DNA of 9,969 bases. Source: Chamaesiphon sp. GTDB lineage: Bacteria > Cyanobacteriota > Cyanobacteriia > Cyanobacteriales > Chamaesiphonaceae. The number at the start of each line of letters is the position of its first letter. The stretch's first letter is position 1. A program made the translations under genes and the position numbers. The stretch spans positions 1 through 9,969 of the forward strand of contig JAJAYU010000120.1 in the NCBI GenBank assembly GCA_026786125.1. The letters are read 5' to 3'. The notes below the pieces were generated by a model. That model searched no databases and was not told where the DNA came from. It saw only the letters and a list, made by a program, of their open reading frames with translations. Below are positions 1 to 6,938 of the stretch, in pieces.

Positions 1-1
1 A

Positions 2-988
2 TCCTACCCTTACCCTGCTGCAAACCCAGAAGTATCTGCGAGTTCGATCGATCAAGACTTATATCGTCGCGATTTTACGATCAATGCTCTAGCTTGGCGG
101 CTGACCCCATCACTAGATCCACCCCTATTAGATTTATTTGGTGGACTGATTGATTTACAAGCCAAACAACTTCGAGTTTTACACCCCAATAGTTTCGTTG
201 ATGATCCGACACGAATTTTTCGGGGGGCAAGATTTGCAGTGCGTTTGGGATTTAAGTTTGAACCTCAGACAGCCGCATATATTCGGGCAGCCATTAGCAG
301 TGGTGTTTATGTCCAAACTGCTAAAACACATAGTCGAATGCCAGCATTGCAAATTCGGCTCAAGACGGAATTAAAGTATCTATTGCAGGTAAGTTACTGG
401 CAACCAACGATCGAATTGCTCAATGATCTAGATGCTTTGCAGTGTATCCATCCGACTCTAAAGTTAGATCGAGAATTATTATACCAACTGCGATTATTGG
501 GTCGATGTCTAGCTAAATTTGACCCTCAGCAATCAATCGAGCATTGGCAATTACGATTAGCCGCAATCATTGCCGATCTTGATCCCATTTATCGATCAAC
601 AGTAGCCCAGAATCTCCAATTATCGCCTGATGTTATTAATAGGTTAGAAAACTTAGATCGGATTCAGATTGATATTACTCGCTTATTATCAACTTTTCAG
701 CCCGTCAGTCAAGTAGTTAAATTGCTTCGACAGTACGACCTAGAGACATTAGTTTTAGTTGCGGTGCGATGTAGAAACATATTACCAATTCGCCGTCAAA
801 TCTGGAATTATTTAACAGTTTGGTCGCAGCTTCAACCTATTCTCAATGGTACCGATCTCCAAAAAATGGGATACAAACCAGGCCCACAATATCGGCAAAT
901 GTTGGACGATATCTTAATGGCAACTCTAGACAAATTAGTAATCGATAGATCTACTGCTGAAGAATTTATTCGCAGTAAATTTCCCTAA
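2..988 (+). CDS. cca: tRNA nucleotidyltransferase (CCA-adding class II family), 5'-truncated by window edge
   Basis: This enzyme family adds CCA, or only CC or only A, to the 3' end of tRNA in the cytoplasm, using CTP and ATP without a nucleic acid template. The frame is open from base 2 with no start, and 328 residues are visible. Seen motifs (numbered from base 2): RRDFTINA at 22-29 (motif B), DLFGG at 44-48 (motif C), DDPTR at 67-71 (the E/D-D-x-x-R nucleotide-selecting motif D), then FRGARFAVRLGF at 73-84. The N-terminal GGxVRD and DxD catalytic part lies upstream of the window, so roughly 100 residues are missing. Some cyanobacteria split the job between CC-adding and A-adding enzymes. 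The loop that separates these types lies in the missing part, so specificity stays open. The stop is one base from the stop of the convergent neighbour. Family assignment is firm. Confidence 0.9.
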   Translation, partial: SYPYPAANPEVSASSIDQDLYRRDFTINALAWRLTPSLDPPLLDLFGGLIDLQAKQLRVLHPNSFVDDPTRIFRGARFAVRLGFKFEPQTAAYIRAAISSGVYVQTAKTHSRMPALQIRLKTELKYLLQVSYWQPTIELLNDLDALQCIHPTLKLDRELLYQLRLLGRCLAKFDPQQSIEHWQLRLAAIIADLDPIYRSTVAQNLQLSPDVINRLENLDRIQIDITRLLSTFQPVSQVVKLLRQYDLETLVLVAVRCRNILPIRRQIWNYLTVWSQLQPILNGTDLQKMGYKPGPQYRQMLDDILMATLDKLVIDRSTAEEFIRSKFP

Positions 989-989
989 T

Positions 990-1877
990 TTAGCCGTAAG
1001 CCATTTCCCAGTCATCAGCACGAGTCAACCTAATTTGAGCTAACGCCACAATCGTAGGAATAATCCGCCCATAATTGGTCGAAATCGATCGCCAACCCAG
1101 ATCTGCAAAAAACCAGCCCCACATCGCTGGTCCCAAAACTGCAAACACACCGCGTACAGCAACTTGTTGAGTTGCAGACATCATCATTCCCCGCTTGGCC
1201 ATGTACAGCGCGATATAACTTTGGAGTTGACTGCTAGCGGCGATCCCACCTCTAATTAGTGTTTGCTTGGTGATTTCATAGCTAGCAAAGTGGAAGGCAA
1301 ATTGACGGGCAATTTGATGCAGAACTAATGGCTTGAGAACTGCGTTAATGGCGATCGCACCGCTACCTTTTAAAATTAGTTTGATCGGATCGTGCTGGAT
1401 ATGGGCGGGTAATGGCTGGTCAAACTTAGTCTTTGCCAAAGATTTTTGGACTCTGACTGTCAGGGCATTGCGATCTCCAGCGGGTAGTTTATGCCAGCTC
1501 TTACCCATTAAATGCAAGAAAACTTCTGATTCTAAATCTGTGGTACTGAGTTGATTTGAATAAGCAATTTTGAGATACCGACAGACTTGTACTAATGTTT
1601 GACGGTAACTAACGCCCTGAGTTCGACCTTGTAAAACAGTCATCCCATCTGCTGCTAAAAATCGAAACCGATCCTCGATCGAATCCAGCCAACTAGCCCG
1701 ATCCTGGCTTTGAATCTCGACTAAATCTGGACTCCGCACATAGTCTAAGGGGTTGAACTTGCGGCTAAAAAGAATGCCTGTTAATTGCTGCAATTCATCT
1801 TCTGTAGCCAATTCTAACGCCGTTCGCAACTCATCCAAAGCAACTTCCTCCCACGATCTCGCGGCCGATCTTGTCAC
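990..1877 (-). CDS. YaaW/UPF0174-family protein of unknown function
   Basis: 295 residues from a GTG start (1875-1877). No Shine-Dalgarno sequence precedes it. The N-terminal half is charged and helical. The C-terminal third is hydrophobic and Gly/Ala-rich, ending with a segment around IIPTIVALAQIRLTR. E. coli YaaW ends with a comparable IPAVLQIACLRRM segment, and the general layout (helical N-terminus, Gly/Ala-rich middle, this terminal motif) also fits; that comparison is from memory. The hydrophobic stretch near residues 235-275 could insert in or lie on the membrane. No catalytic motif is visible and the biochemical role of the family is not established. The gene is convergent with the tRNA nucleotidyltransferase. 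Upstream lie a heptamer array and the end of the flavoprotein gene. It is clearly a real gene from its length, composition and lack of interruption; the family call is moderate. Confidence 0.65.
   Translation of the reverse strand: MTRSAARSWEEVALDELRTALELATEDELQQLTGILFSRKFNPLDYVRSPDLVEIQSQDRASWLDSIEDRFRFLAADGMTVLQGRTQGVSYRQTLVQVCRYLKIAYSNQLSTTDLESEVFLHLMGKSWHKLPAGDRNALTVRVQKSLAKTKFDQPLPAHIQHDPIKLILKGSGAIAINAVLKPLVLHQIARQFAFHFASYEITKQTLIRGGIAASSQLQSYIALYMAKRGMMMSATQQVAVRGVFAVLGPAMWGWFFADLGWRSISTNYGRIIPTIVALAQIRLTRADDWEMAYG
1351..1358. repeat. HIP1 octameric palindrome
   Basis: Exact GCGATCGC, the highly iterated palindrome of many cyanobacterial genomes, here inside the YaaW-type gene. It supports the cyanobacterial origin of the window. 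Confidence 0.9.
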
Positions 1878-1900
1878 TGTCTAGTGTAGCTTAGGATAGT

Positions 1901-1932
1901 GAATGGTGGATGGTGGATGGTCGATGGTGAAT
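1901..1932. repeat. Heptamer tandem array, GGATGGT type
   Basis: Four full 7-bp units (GAATGGT, GGATGGT, GGATGGT, CGATGGT) and a partial fifth. The array lies 23 bp upstream of the GTG start of the YaaW-type gene. The same unit family recurs at 6160-6194 in front of petA. It resembles the short tandemly repeated heptamers (STRR) described in cyanobacteria. Confidence 0.85.
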
Positions 1933-1948
1933 TTGGACACAAGCGTCT

Positions 1949-1968
1949 CCCAGTCCCCCAGTCCCCCC
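1949..1968. repeat. C-rich tandem repeat, CCCAGTCC unit
   Basis: Two CCCAGTCC units followed by CCCC. Its period is 8, unlike the neighbouring heptamers, but the unit resembles the CCCCAGT-type cyanobacterial STRR. It sits just after the flavoprotein stop codon (minus strand) and may belong to the same repeat cluster as 1901-1932. Confidence 0.7.
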
Positions 1969-1973
1969 ATCTC

Positions 1974-3197
1974 CTACCCTCCCATCGCCAATCCTGCTAA
2001 ATATCCAGTCGTCCAGGCACTTTGAAAATTAAAGCCGCCTGTCACTCCATCGATGTCTAGAATTTCACCTGCAAAATATAAACCTGGACAAATCTTGCTT
2101 TCCATTGTTTTGAAATCAACCGACTTGAGATCGACACCGCCACAGGTGACGAATTCTTCCTTGAATGCCCCTTTGCCTGTAATTTGATACTCACCACGAT
2201 TTAATTCTTGGATTAACCTGTCGAGTGTTTTATTCGCCAATCCTGCCCACCTGTCAGTTGATTGAATCCCAATATAACTAGTCAGGGATTCCCACAAGCG
2301 ATGGGGTATCGGCACAGGGCAACTATTTTGAATAGTTTTCTGAGGGAGTTGAGACTTGACGGCTAGAATTAGTTCTCGCAATTTATCCGCGCGATAGTCT
2401 GGCAACCAATCAATAATCAGGGTAGTGTTGTATCGAGATTCAGCGAGAAATCTCGCTCCCCAAGCGGATAATTTCAGCACAGCGGGGCCACTTACGCCCC
2501 AATGAGTAACCAACAATGGGCCTGATTGAGTTAGAGCATTTTTACCTGTGGCGGCTAATTTGACGGTGGCAGATTTGACGCTGACTCCGGCTAAATTTGC
2601 CAGACGCGAATCGGGAATATTGAAGGTAAATAGAGATGGGACTGGCGTTAAAATCGGATGTCCTAATTTTTGTGCCCACTTATAAGCGCTAGGATTGCTA
2701 CCTGTCGCCAGCAAGAGTCGATCGGCTGTAAGGATCTGCCCAGATTTGAGGTTTACAGACCATCCAGAGGGCTGTTGAGGCGTAATATCAGCGACAGCCT
2801 CCCCTGTCCAGATTTTGACTCCAGCGGCTGCCGCTGCGTCCATTAGGCATCTGACGATCGTCTCTGAGTTATCAGTAGTTGGAAACATCCGGCCATCAGC
2901 TTCTGTTTTGAGTCGGACTCCGCGATCGGCATACCAATCGACGGTATCTTTGGGCTGAAAGCGGGTAAAAGCACCCCGCAAAGCCTTGTTTCCACGAGGA
3001 TAGTACTGGATCAACTGAATCGGATCGAAGCAGGCGTGGGTGACGTTACAGCGACCACCACCAGAAATTTTGACCTTGCCGAGTGGGTACTTGCCAGCTT
3101 CGATCAGAGTGACTTGAGTATGGGGATAAGTTTGGGCGCAAGTAATCGCAGCGAAAAATCCCGCCGCGCCGCCGCCGATGACGATGATTTTGGACAC
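1974..3197 (-). CDS. BaiN/HI0933 (YhiN)-family FAD-dependent oxidoreductase
   Basis: A cytoplasmic flavoprotein of the family that includes E. coli YhiN and Clostridium BaiN; its substrate here is unknown. The Rossmann FAD site GGGAAG begins at residue 8 (GxGxxG), followed by a Glu at the end of the second strand (LIEAG). SGGGRCNVTHA, a hallmark of the family, follows at about residues 44-54. Near the C-terminus are the FVTCGGV segment, GLYFAGEILD and GVTGGFNFQSAW, the second FAD-binding region. I chose the GTG at 3195-3197 (VSKIIVIGGG, 407 residues, normal for the family). The frame stays open to an ATG at 3284, but those 29 extra residues are translated heptamer and palindrome repeats and unlike a family N-terminus. 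No Shine-Dalgarno is visible at either start. The gene follows the thioredoxin gene on the same strand, 128 bp away. Confidence 0.88.
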   Translation of the reverse strand: MSKIIVIGGGAAGFFAAITCAQTYPHTQVTLIEAGKYPLGKVKISGGGRCNVTHACFDPIQLIQYYPRGNKALRGAFTRFQPKDTVDWYADRGVRLKTEADGRMFPTTDNSETIVRCLMDAAAAAGVKIWTGEAVADITPQQPSGWSVNLKSGQILTADRLLLATGSNPSAYKWAQKLGHPILTPVPSLFTFNIPDSRLANLAGVSVKSATVKLAATGKNALTQSGPLLVTHWGVSGPAVLKLSAWGARFLAESRYNTTLIIDWLPDYRADKLRELILAVKSQLPQKTIQNSCPVPIPHRLWESLTSYIGIQSTDRWAGLANKTLDRLIQELNRGEYQITGKGAFKEEFVTCGGVDLKSVDFKTMESKICPGLYFAGEILDIDGVTGGFNFQSAWTTGYLAGLAMGG

Positions 3198-3203
3198 AGG
3201 GGA

Positions 3204-3231
3204 GTTAGTTGATAATTGATAATTGATAGTA
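3204..3231. repeat. Heptamer tandem array, GATAATT type
   Basis: Period-7 units GTTAGTT, GATAATT, GATAATT, GATAGTA. The array ends six bases upstream of the preferred GTG start of the flavoprotein gene, so it forms the leader of that mRNA. Confidence 0.75.
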
Positions 3232-3240
3232 AATCTGTAG

Positions 3241-3290
3241 GTTGGGTTGAAGAATGTTGGCGGAGCCTCTCCGTCAGGAGACAACCCAAC
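3241..3290. repeat. Short palindromic dispersed-type repeat
   Basis: A perfect 9-bp inverted repeat (GTTGGGTTG at 3241-3249, CAACCCAAC at 3282-3290) encloses a second hairpin (TCTCC-GTCA-GGAGA, 3268-3281, or alternatively CGGAG-CCT-CTCCG, 3261-3273). The arm is similar, from memory, to a GGTTGGGTT...AACCCAAC element scattered through many cyanobacterial genomes. It could form an RNA hairpin in the leader of the flavoprotein mRNA. Confidence 0.65.
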
Positions 3291-3325
3291 AGCCCCCTCT
3301 GGGAGCCTAAAGCCTAAATCCCTCC

Positions 3326-3865
3326 CTATCCGTGGGCACGAGGATCGTCGTTATTTTTGGGAATTACTTTCGGTGTGAATTTGGAGACTTCGCCTGTGGC
3401 GGCGGTGTCTGACACATCGACTCCGGCGATCAGATCGGTGAGTTTTGATTCGAGGATCTGGCGGGGTTGTTCGCCGATCACTTGGGCTAGCACCTTACCT
3501 TGGCTATCAAAAAAGACAAAATGAGGGATTCCATCAACGCGGTACTTTGTGACTTCTGGGAGCCATTTGGTGTTGTCTACGTTGAGCATTGAGAAGTTGA
3601 CTCGATCGCCAAATTGGGCTTTGACTGCGGCTAGATCGGGTGCCATTGCCTGACAACTGGTACACCAATTGGCATAAAATTCCATCAGGGTGGGCTTGTT
3701 ATTGGTGAGGGCGATATCGATCGGGGTGGCTCGATCGGCTTGAGTTTCCAGGCTATCGGTAAAGTTTTGGGCACGAATACCGAGCACGAGGGCAATGACT
3801 AAGGCGATCGCAATGATCACGATCGTAAAATTACGCATCCGTTGTGGAGCAGAACTAGATTGCAT
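3326..3865 (-). CDS. txlA: Membrane-anchored thioredoxin-like protein, TxlA/HCF164 type
   Basis: 179 residues. A single N-terminal transmembrane helix (about 13-30) is followed by a thioredoxin domain with active site W67-C68-T-S-C71 in an FYANWCTSC context. The cis-proline is in the DGIPHF segment at P114, and the C-terminus is DPRAHG, typical of the cyanobacterial and chloroplast HCF164/TxlA branch. The anchor would place the redox domain on the lumenal or periplasmic side of a membrane. In plants HCF164 is needed for cytochrome b6f assembly, probably by reducing the haem-binding cysteines of apocytochrome; that this protein does the same is inference. petA and petC lie close by on the same strand but not in one operon, since an opposite-strand gene separates them. 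ATG 3863-3865 is preferred; Met10 is an alternative. A heptamer array begins two bases upstream in place of a ribosome binding site. Confidence 0.88.
   Translation of the reverse strand: MQSSSAPQRMRNFTIVIIAIALVIALVLGIRAQNFTDSLETQADRATPIDIALTNNKPTLMEFYANWCTSCQAMAPDLAAVKAQFGDRVNFSMLNVDNTKWLPEVTKYRVDGIPHFVFFDSQGKVLAQVIGEQPRQILESKLTDLIAGVDVSDTAATGEVSKFTPKVIPKNNDDPRAHG
3804..3811. repeat. HIP1 octameric palindrome
   Basis: Second exact GCGATCGC in the window, inside the membrane-anchor part of the thioredoxin-like gene. Confidence 0.9.
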
Positions 3866-3867
3866 AA

Positions 3868-3895
3868 GAGTTGGAAGATGGGAGTTAGGAGTTGG
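3868..3895. repeat. Heptamer tandem array, GAGTTGG type
   Basis: Units GAGTTGG, AAGATGG, GAGTTAG, GAGTTGG at exact period 7. On the minus strand this reads as CCAACTC-like repeats ending two bases before the txlA ATG, so the expected Shine-Dalgarno position is repeat DNA. Confidence 0.8.
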
Positions 3896-4003
3896 GGTTT
3901 GAAAGTTGCCCTTTCAGGACAGCTACTTTGGAGTTTGGCCTAATTCTTGATTACAAGCCGTCTGTAAGCTAAATATATCTTGCAGTTTTTAGGTATGACG
4001 AAA

Positions 4004-4318
4004 GTGAACGACTCCCGACTCTGATTGCTTGCAATACAGAGCGGGCTTCGCGCTTCGTTCGGGAGCTATTGCAAGAACCGTCAGCGCGCAGACACGGGCG
4101 TACCCACCGTGTAGTTAGCAAGAGATCGGACAAAGCCGTATTCCTAACCAGTACTATTTTACCATGAAACCCTTGCCTAATATGGAATTTGCTCATTTCC
4201 TCATCCACCCCATCACGGTTGAGAGCTTCGCTTGTCAATTTGTTCCAGGGTGGAATCGTCAACTCGCACGCATTCTTCCCGTCGCTCACCCGAAGCGGGT
4301 AGAGCGCGGGGCTGCTGC
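4004..4318 (-). ncRNA. Candidate structured RNA or decayed mobile element in the 557-bp gap
   Basis: The 3866-4422 gap has no convincing gene; this block is denser in G+C and inverted repeats than its surroundings. Pairings seen: a two-step hairpin at 4283-4306 (CGCTC/GAGCG and ACCCG/CGGGT); a 7-bp helix TCCACCC (4204-4210) with GGGTGGA (4248-4254); a 6-bp hairpin at 4092-4112 (ACACGG/CCGTGT); an 8-bp inverted repeat TTGCAATA (4029-4036) with TATTGCAA (4067-4074). The loop of the last repeat holds TCGGGAG (4059-4065), which can pair with CTCCCGA at 4012-4018, giving an H-type pseudoknot. A minus-strand frame (3969-4331) and a plus-strand frame (4164-4382) are open here, but neither product resembles a protein I know and both are rich in Arg/Ser/Cys runs. 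The strand is a guess. Candidates are a stand-alone HEARO/omega-RNA-like element, another IS200/IS605-type remnant, or a decayed intron; I cannot decide. Confidence 0.35.
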
Positions 4319-4381
4319 TAAAAAAGCTCAATTAGATTATTTTGATATTACGAATCGAATAGTGCTACGGATCGGATGCTA

Positions 4382-4413
4382 AACTGTCAACTGTCAACTT
4401 CCAACTGTCAACT
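4382..4413. repeat. Heptamer tandem array, AACTGTC type
   Basis: Units AACTGTC, AACTGTC, AACTTCC, AACTGTC plus a partial fifth at exact period 7. The array ends nine bases before the ATG of the sigma-like gene at 4423, within its leader. Confidence 0.85.
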
Positions 4414-4422
4414 AATTTACAG

Positions 4423-5058
4423 ATGTTGTCAATCCCGACTTTCCCCGAATCCCGTCACGAAATCGTGCAATCGTTGGCTGATTATAGCGATCGAGAGCTA
4501 GTTCGTCTACATCAACTTCATCCCGAACAAGGCAAGTTTTTTGCGGCTTTATTCTATCGCTATAGTCAGATCGTCCATAGTGTTGTTCAACAGGCGGTGG
4601 AGTTTCAGGTGCAGGCTGACTATCTGTTTGCCATGTCTTGGCGACAGATTTTTACTGAACTTCAGCAAGTCCAATTGTCTCCCGATCCAGATGCTACCAA
4701 TTGGCAAAACTGGCTGATTGATATTACGGGTAGTAATATCAACCGAGTGGATGTGCCGCCACCAGCCCAGATTCGGTATGTGCTCCAGACTGCGCCACCG
4801 CCGTTGTGGTGTTATCTCGATCGCGGACTCGATCAACTCTCTCCGACATCGCGCTTGATCGTGATCATGACTCAAAATTTCAAGTGGGATCAGCAACGAA
4901 TTTCGGCTTATCTTCAAGGTGAAGGTGAACGAGTTCCAGCCGCTGAGATTTCCACCTATTTAGCGGAAGGCTATCAACAGCTAGAGACTGATTTACCCCA
5001 GGATATTCGGGATATTTATCTGGTAGCAAAGAACGAAAACTCTTTGGTATCTGGCTAA
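4423..5058 (+). CDS. Sigma-70/ECF-like protein, divergent from standard sigma factors
   Basis: 211 residues from an ATG. Residues 20-85 (YSDRELVRLHQLHPEQGKFF and the following FYRYSQIVHSVVQQ) look like the region 2 start of ECF sigma factors. Residues 136-190 have the layout of region 4: LSPTSRLIVIMT, then KWDQQRISAYL and AAEISTYLAEGYQQLE. Between them is a proline-rich linker (VPPP near 111, PPP near 125) and a weakly conserved middle. Classical region 2.3/2.4 promoter-melting residues are not evident, so it may be a degenerate sigma factor or a regulator with a sigma fold. It converges on petA, and the stop codon lies inside the shared terminator repeat. Whether it affects petCA is unknown. 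It is a real gene by length and composition; the family call rests on pattern only. Confidence 0.6.
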   Translation: MLSIPTFPESRHEIVQSLADYSDRELVRLHQLHPEQGKFFAALFYRYSQIVHSVVQQAVEFQVQADYLFAMSWRQIFTELQQVQLSPDPDATNWQNWLIDITGSNINRVDVPPPAQIRYVLQTAPPPLWCYLDRGLDQLSPTSRLIVIMTQNFKWDQQRISAYLQGEGERVPAAEISTYLAEGYQQLETDLPQDIRDIYLVAKNENSLVSG

Positions 5059-5106
5059 AATTAAAAGATGTATTAGCTTTAAAACTAATACATCTTTTAA
5101 TTTTAG
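5055..5106. terminator. Bidirectional intrinsic terminator between the sigma-like gene and petA
   Basis: Perfect 22-bp inverted repeat (5055-5076 and 5085-5106) with an 8-base loop. The outer parts are A/T runs, so each strand gives a hairpin with U-rich flank. It includes the stop codon of the plus-strand gene and ends 15 bp from the petA stop, so it can serve both transcripts. Confidence 0.88.
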
Positions 5107-5121
5107 TAACTTACAATCAAT

Positions 5122-6108
5122 CTAGAATTCCATTTCAGCAGCTTGAACTTTCTCGACTTGTTTTTTCTTGAGTACCAACAAGATTTGGGATAGCATGATC
5201 ATAAAGACAAATGCGATCAATCCCAGAATCCGGTCAGGATTTTGGAGTACGATCTCGATATCCTTTTGACCGAAACCACCAACGTTAGGATTGTTGGTAA
5301 TTGCTTGTCCAGCAGTAACTGCGGTACCCTCAGCAATCAGCAATTCAGGGCCAGCAGGGACTTTATCGATCACTGCTTCACCTGTTTCTGGTTGAATAGT
5401 GACTAAGCTGCTACCATCTTCTTGCTTGGCGATCGTGGTAATGTTACCAGCAACGGAAGCATTGTAGACAGTATTGTTGCTTTTCTCACCAGTTGGATAA
5501 ACCTGTCCACGGCCACGATTTGCACCAAGGTGAACTTGGTATTTACCGAAGTAAATACCCTTGTCAGTTTTAGGATTGGGAGAAAGTACGGGGAAGATAA
5601 TTTCTTGGTACTTGTCACCAGGTAAAGGACCGATAATAACAATATTATCTTTGCCTTCGCCATAGGGTTGGAAATATAACCCTTGAGTTTTTTCCTTTAG
5701 TTCTGGGGATAGACGGTCTTCAGGAGCGATTTTGAATCCGGGAGGCAGCATCAACACTGCGCCGACGTTCAGAGGCCCTTTGACACCATTTGCAGTGACT
5801 TGTTGGATGCTTTGGTCGTAAGGAATTTTGACAACAGCTTCAAACACAGTATCGGGTCTGACCGATTGAGGTACTTCGATTTCGCTCGGTTTAGCTGCGA
5901 GGTGACAGTTGGCGCAGACGATTCTACCTGTGGGTTCGCGGGGTGTGATGGGGTATGTTTGTTGCGCCCAGAAGGGATATGCTGCCGCAGACTGGGGCAC
6001 AGCAAGATCATTGGCGAGGAAGATCCCCACGCTAGCCAAGATCACGACCAGGGCTTTGCCCAACAACCGCTGGCTACTTTGCCAGTTTGGAAATAAAGTT
6101 AATTTCAT
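5122..6108 (-). CDS. petA: Cytochrome f precursor (cytochrome b6f complex)
   Basis: Cytochrome f takes electrons from the Rieske protein and passes them to plastocyanin or cytochrome c6 on the lumenal side of the thylakoid. The 328-residue precursor has a signal peptide with a hydrophobic core at about 19-32 and a cleavage context SAAA before Tyr44, the mature N-terminus whose amino group is the sixth haem ligand in this family. The c-type haem site is C65-A-N-C68-H69. The lumenal beta-rich domain follows, then one transmembrane helix at 294-313, a KKK stop-transfer patch and a short stromal tail. Length and features are normal. It lies 141 bp downstream of petC on the same strand, the usual cyanobacterial order, so cotranscription is likely. 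A heptamer array lies 51 bp upstream of the ATG, within the spacer. No Shine-Dalgarno is seen. Confidence 0.98.
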   Translation of the reverse strand: MKLTLFPNWQSSQRLLGKALVVILASVGIFLANDLAVPQSAAAYPFWAQQTYPITPREPTGRIVCANCHLAAKPSEIEVPQSVRPDTVFEAVVKIPYDQSIQQVTANGVKGPLNVGAVLMLPPGFKIAPEDRLSPELKEKTQGLYFQPYGEGKDNIVIIGPLPGDKYQEIIFPVLSPNPKTDKGIYFGKYQVHLGANRGRGQVYPTGEKSNNTVYNASVAGNITTIAKQEDGSSLVTIQPETGEAVIDKVPAGPELLIAEGTAVTAGQAITNNPNVGGFGQKDIEIVLQNPDRILGLIAFVFMIMLSQILLVLKKKQVEKVQAAEMEF

Positions 6109-6159
6109 GGGTTAAGGATGACAGACGAAGAAAATTAATAATATACAGATTTTGTTAGT

Positions 6160-6194
6160 GAATGGTGGATGGTGAATGGTGGATGGTGAATAGT
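6160..6194. repeat. Heptamer tandem array in the petC-petA spacer
   Basis: Five period-7 units: GAATGGT, GGATGGT, GAATGGT, GGATGGT, GAATAGT, also readable as a 14-bp unit. It is the same unit family as 1901-1932. It sits inside the probable petCA transcript. Confidence 0.88.
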
Positions 6195-6249
6195 AAAACT
6201 AGTGTTTAACTTATTCCTCAGACCTTTTTCCTACGACCTAATCCCTAAT

Positions 6250-6789
6250 TTATGCCCACCAAGCTGGTTCGTTTGTGCGGAAGTCGGTTTCAGTCCAAGG
6301 GGTGAGGGCGATGGTGTCATTGGCTGTGACAGTCGCATGAGCCAGAGGTAGAGACTTAGGTGCGGGACCGCGAACCATTTTACCTGCTTCGTCGTACTGA
6401 GAACCGTGGCAAGGGCACATGAATTTGTTTTCAGCTTTGTTCCAAGGTACGACACAGCCAAGGTGAGTACAGATCGCATTGATGCCATAATCAACGATCG
6501 TGCCATCAGCGACTACGATGTAAGTAGGATCGCCTTTTAAGCCTTGGGTTAACTCCCGATCTCCTTTAATTTTACCTGTCAGGAAGGTAGCGACTTTGAC
6601 TTCATTACCTTGAGCATCTTTCGCTGTTGCACCGCCACCAGCATCGCCGCTAGAAGGTGGGACAAAATATGCTACAAATGGATAGGCAGCACCCAATACC
6701 ATTCCGGTAATCGTACCGAAAGTGAGTAGATTCATGAATTGGCGACGACCAAGATCGGGCACGTCGGCGGAATTGGCGATTTGAGTCAT
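6250..6789 (-). CDS. petC: Rieske iron-sulfur protein of cytochrome b6f
   Basis: The Rieske subunit oxidises plastoquinol and hands the electron to cytochrome f. Of 179 residues, 14-19 read GRRQFM, a twin-arginine (Tat) type signal, followed by the uncleaved membrane anchor at about 20-43 and a glycine-rich hinge (GDAGGG near 48-53). The 2Fe-2S ligands are C107-T-H109-L-G-C112 and C125-P-C127-H128, with C112 and C127 as the usual disulfide pair. Length and ligands are complete. It is the first gene of the pair with petA. Upstream on the minus strand a possible promoter, TTGTGC-17 bp-TAAAAT (6810-6838), would leave a very short leader, so it is only suggestive. A small dyad ACAAC-AATTA-GTTGT (6835-6849) overlaps its -35 box. 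Many cyanobacteria have several petC copies; this one, joined to petA, should be the main form. Confidence 0.97.
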   Translation of the reverse strand: MTQIANSADVPDLGRRQFMNLLTFGTITGMVLGAAYPFVAYFVPPSSGDAGGGATAKDAQGNEVKVATFLTGKIKGDRELTQGLKGDPTYIVVADGTIVDYGINAICTHLGCVVPWNKAENKFMCPCHGSQYDEAGKMVRGPAPKSLPLAHATVTANDTIALTPWTETDFRTNEPAWWA

Positions 6790-6938
6790 AAACTAAATGG
6801 CGGAAATGAATTTTATCTATTTTAATATCTTTGCACAACAATTAGTTGTCACACAGGGGGGAAGCTATAGAGTTATGTAAAAGCTTAGAACAATTGGTAT
6901 TATTACATTTTTCGCGCTCGATCGGTATAAAAACTACC

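Noticed and set aside
150..374. A 74-residue plus-strand open frame near the left edge
   Set aside because: Lies out of frame inside the tRNA nucleotidyltransferase, whose motifs in the correct frame are clear.
1901..1932. Possible CRISPR-like array
   Set aside because: Units are 7 bp with no spacers; no cas genes are present in the window.
4004..4318. tmRNA or RNase P RNA in the structured block
   Set aside because: No tag-peptide coding stretch, tRNA-like ends, or the conserved RNase P core motifs could be found by eye.
3969..4331. A 120-residue minus-strand open frame
   Set aside because: The product resembles no family I know, is rich in Arg/Ser/Cys stretches, and exactly covers the block of inverted repeats; structured RNA or element relic explains it better. 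I cannot exclude a real peptide.
4164..4382. A 72-residue plus-strand open frame
   Set aside because: Overlaps the same structured block and runs into the heptamer array; no recognisable protein features.
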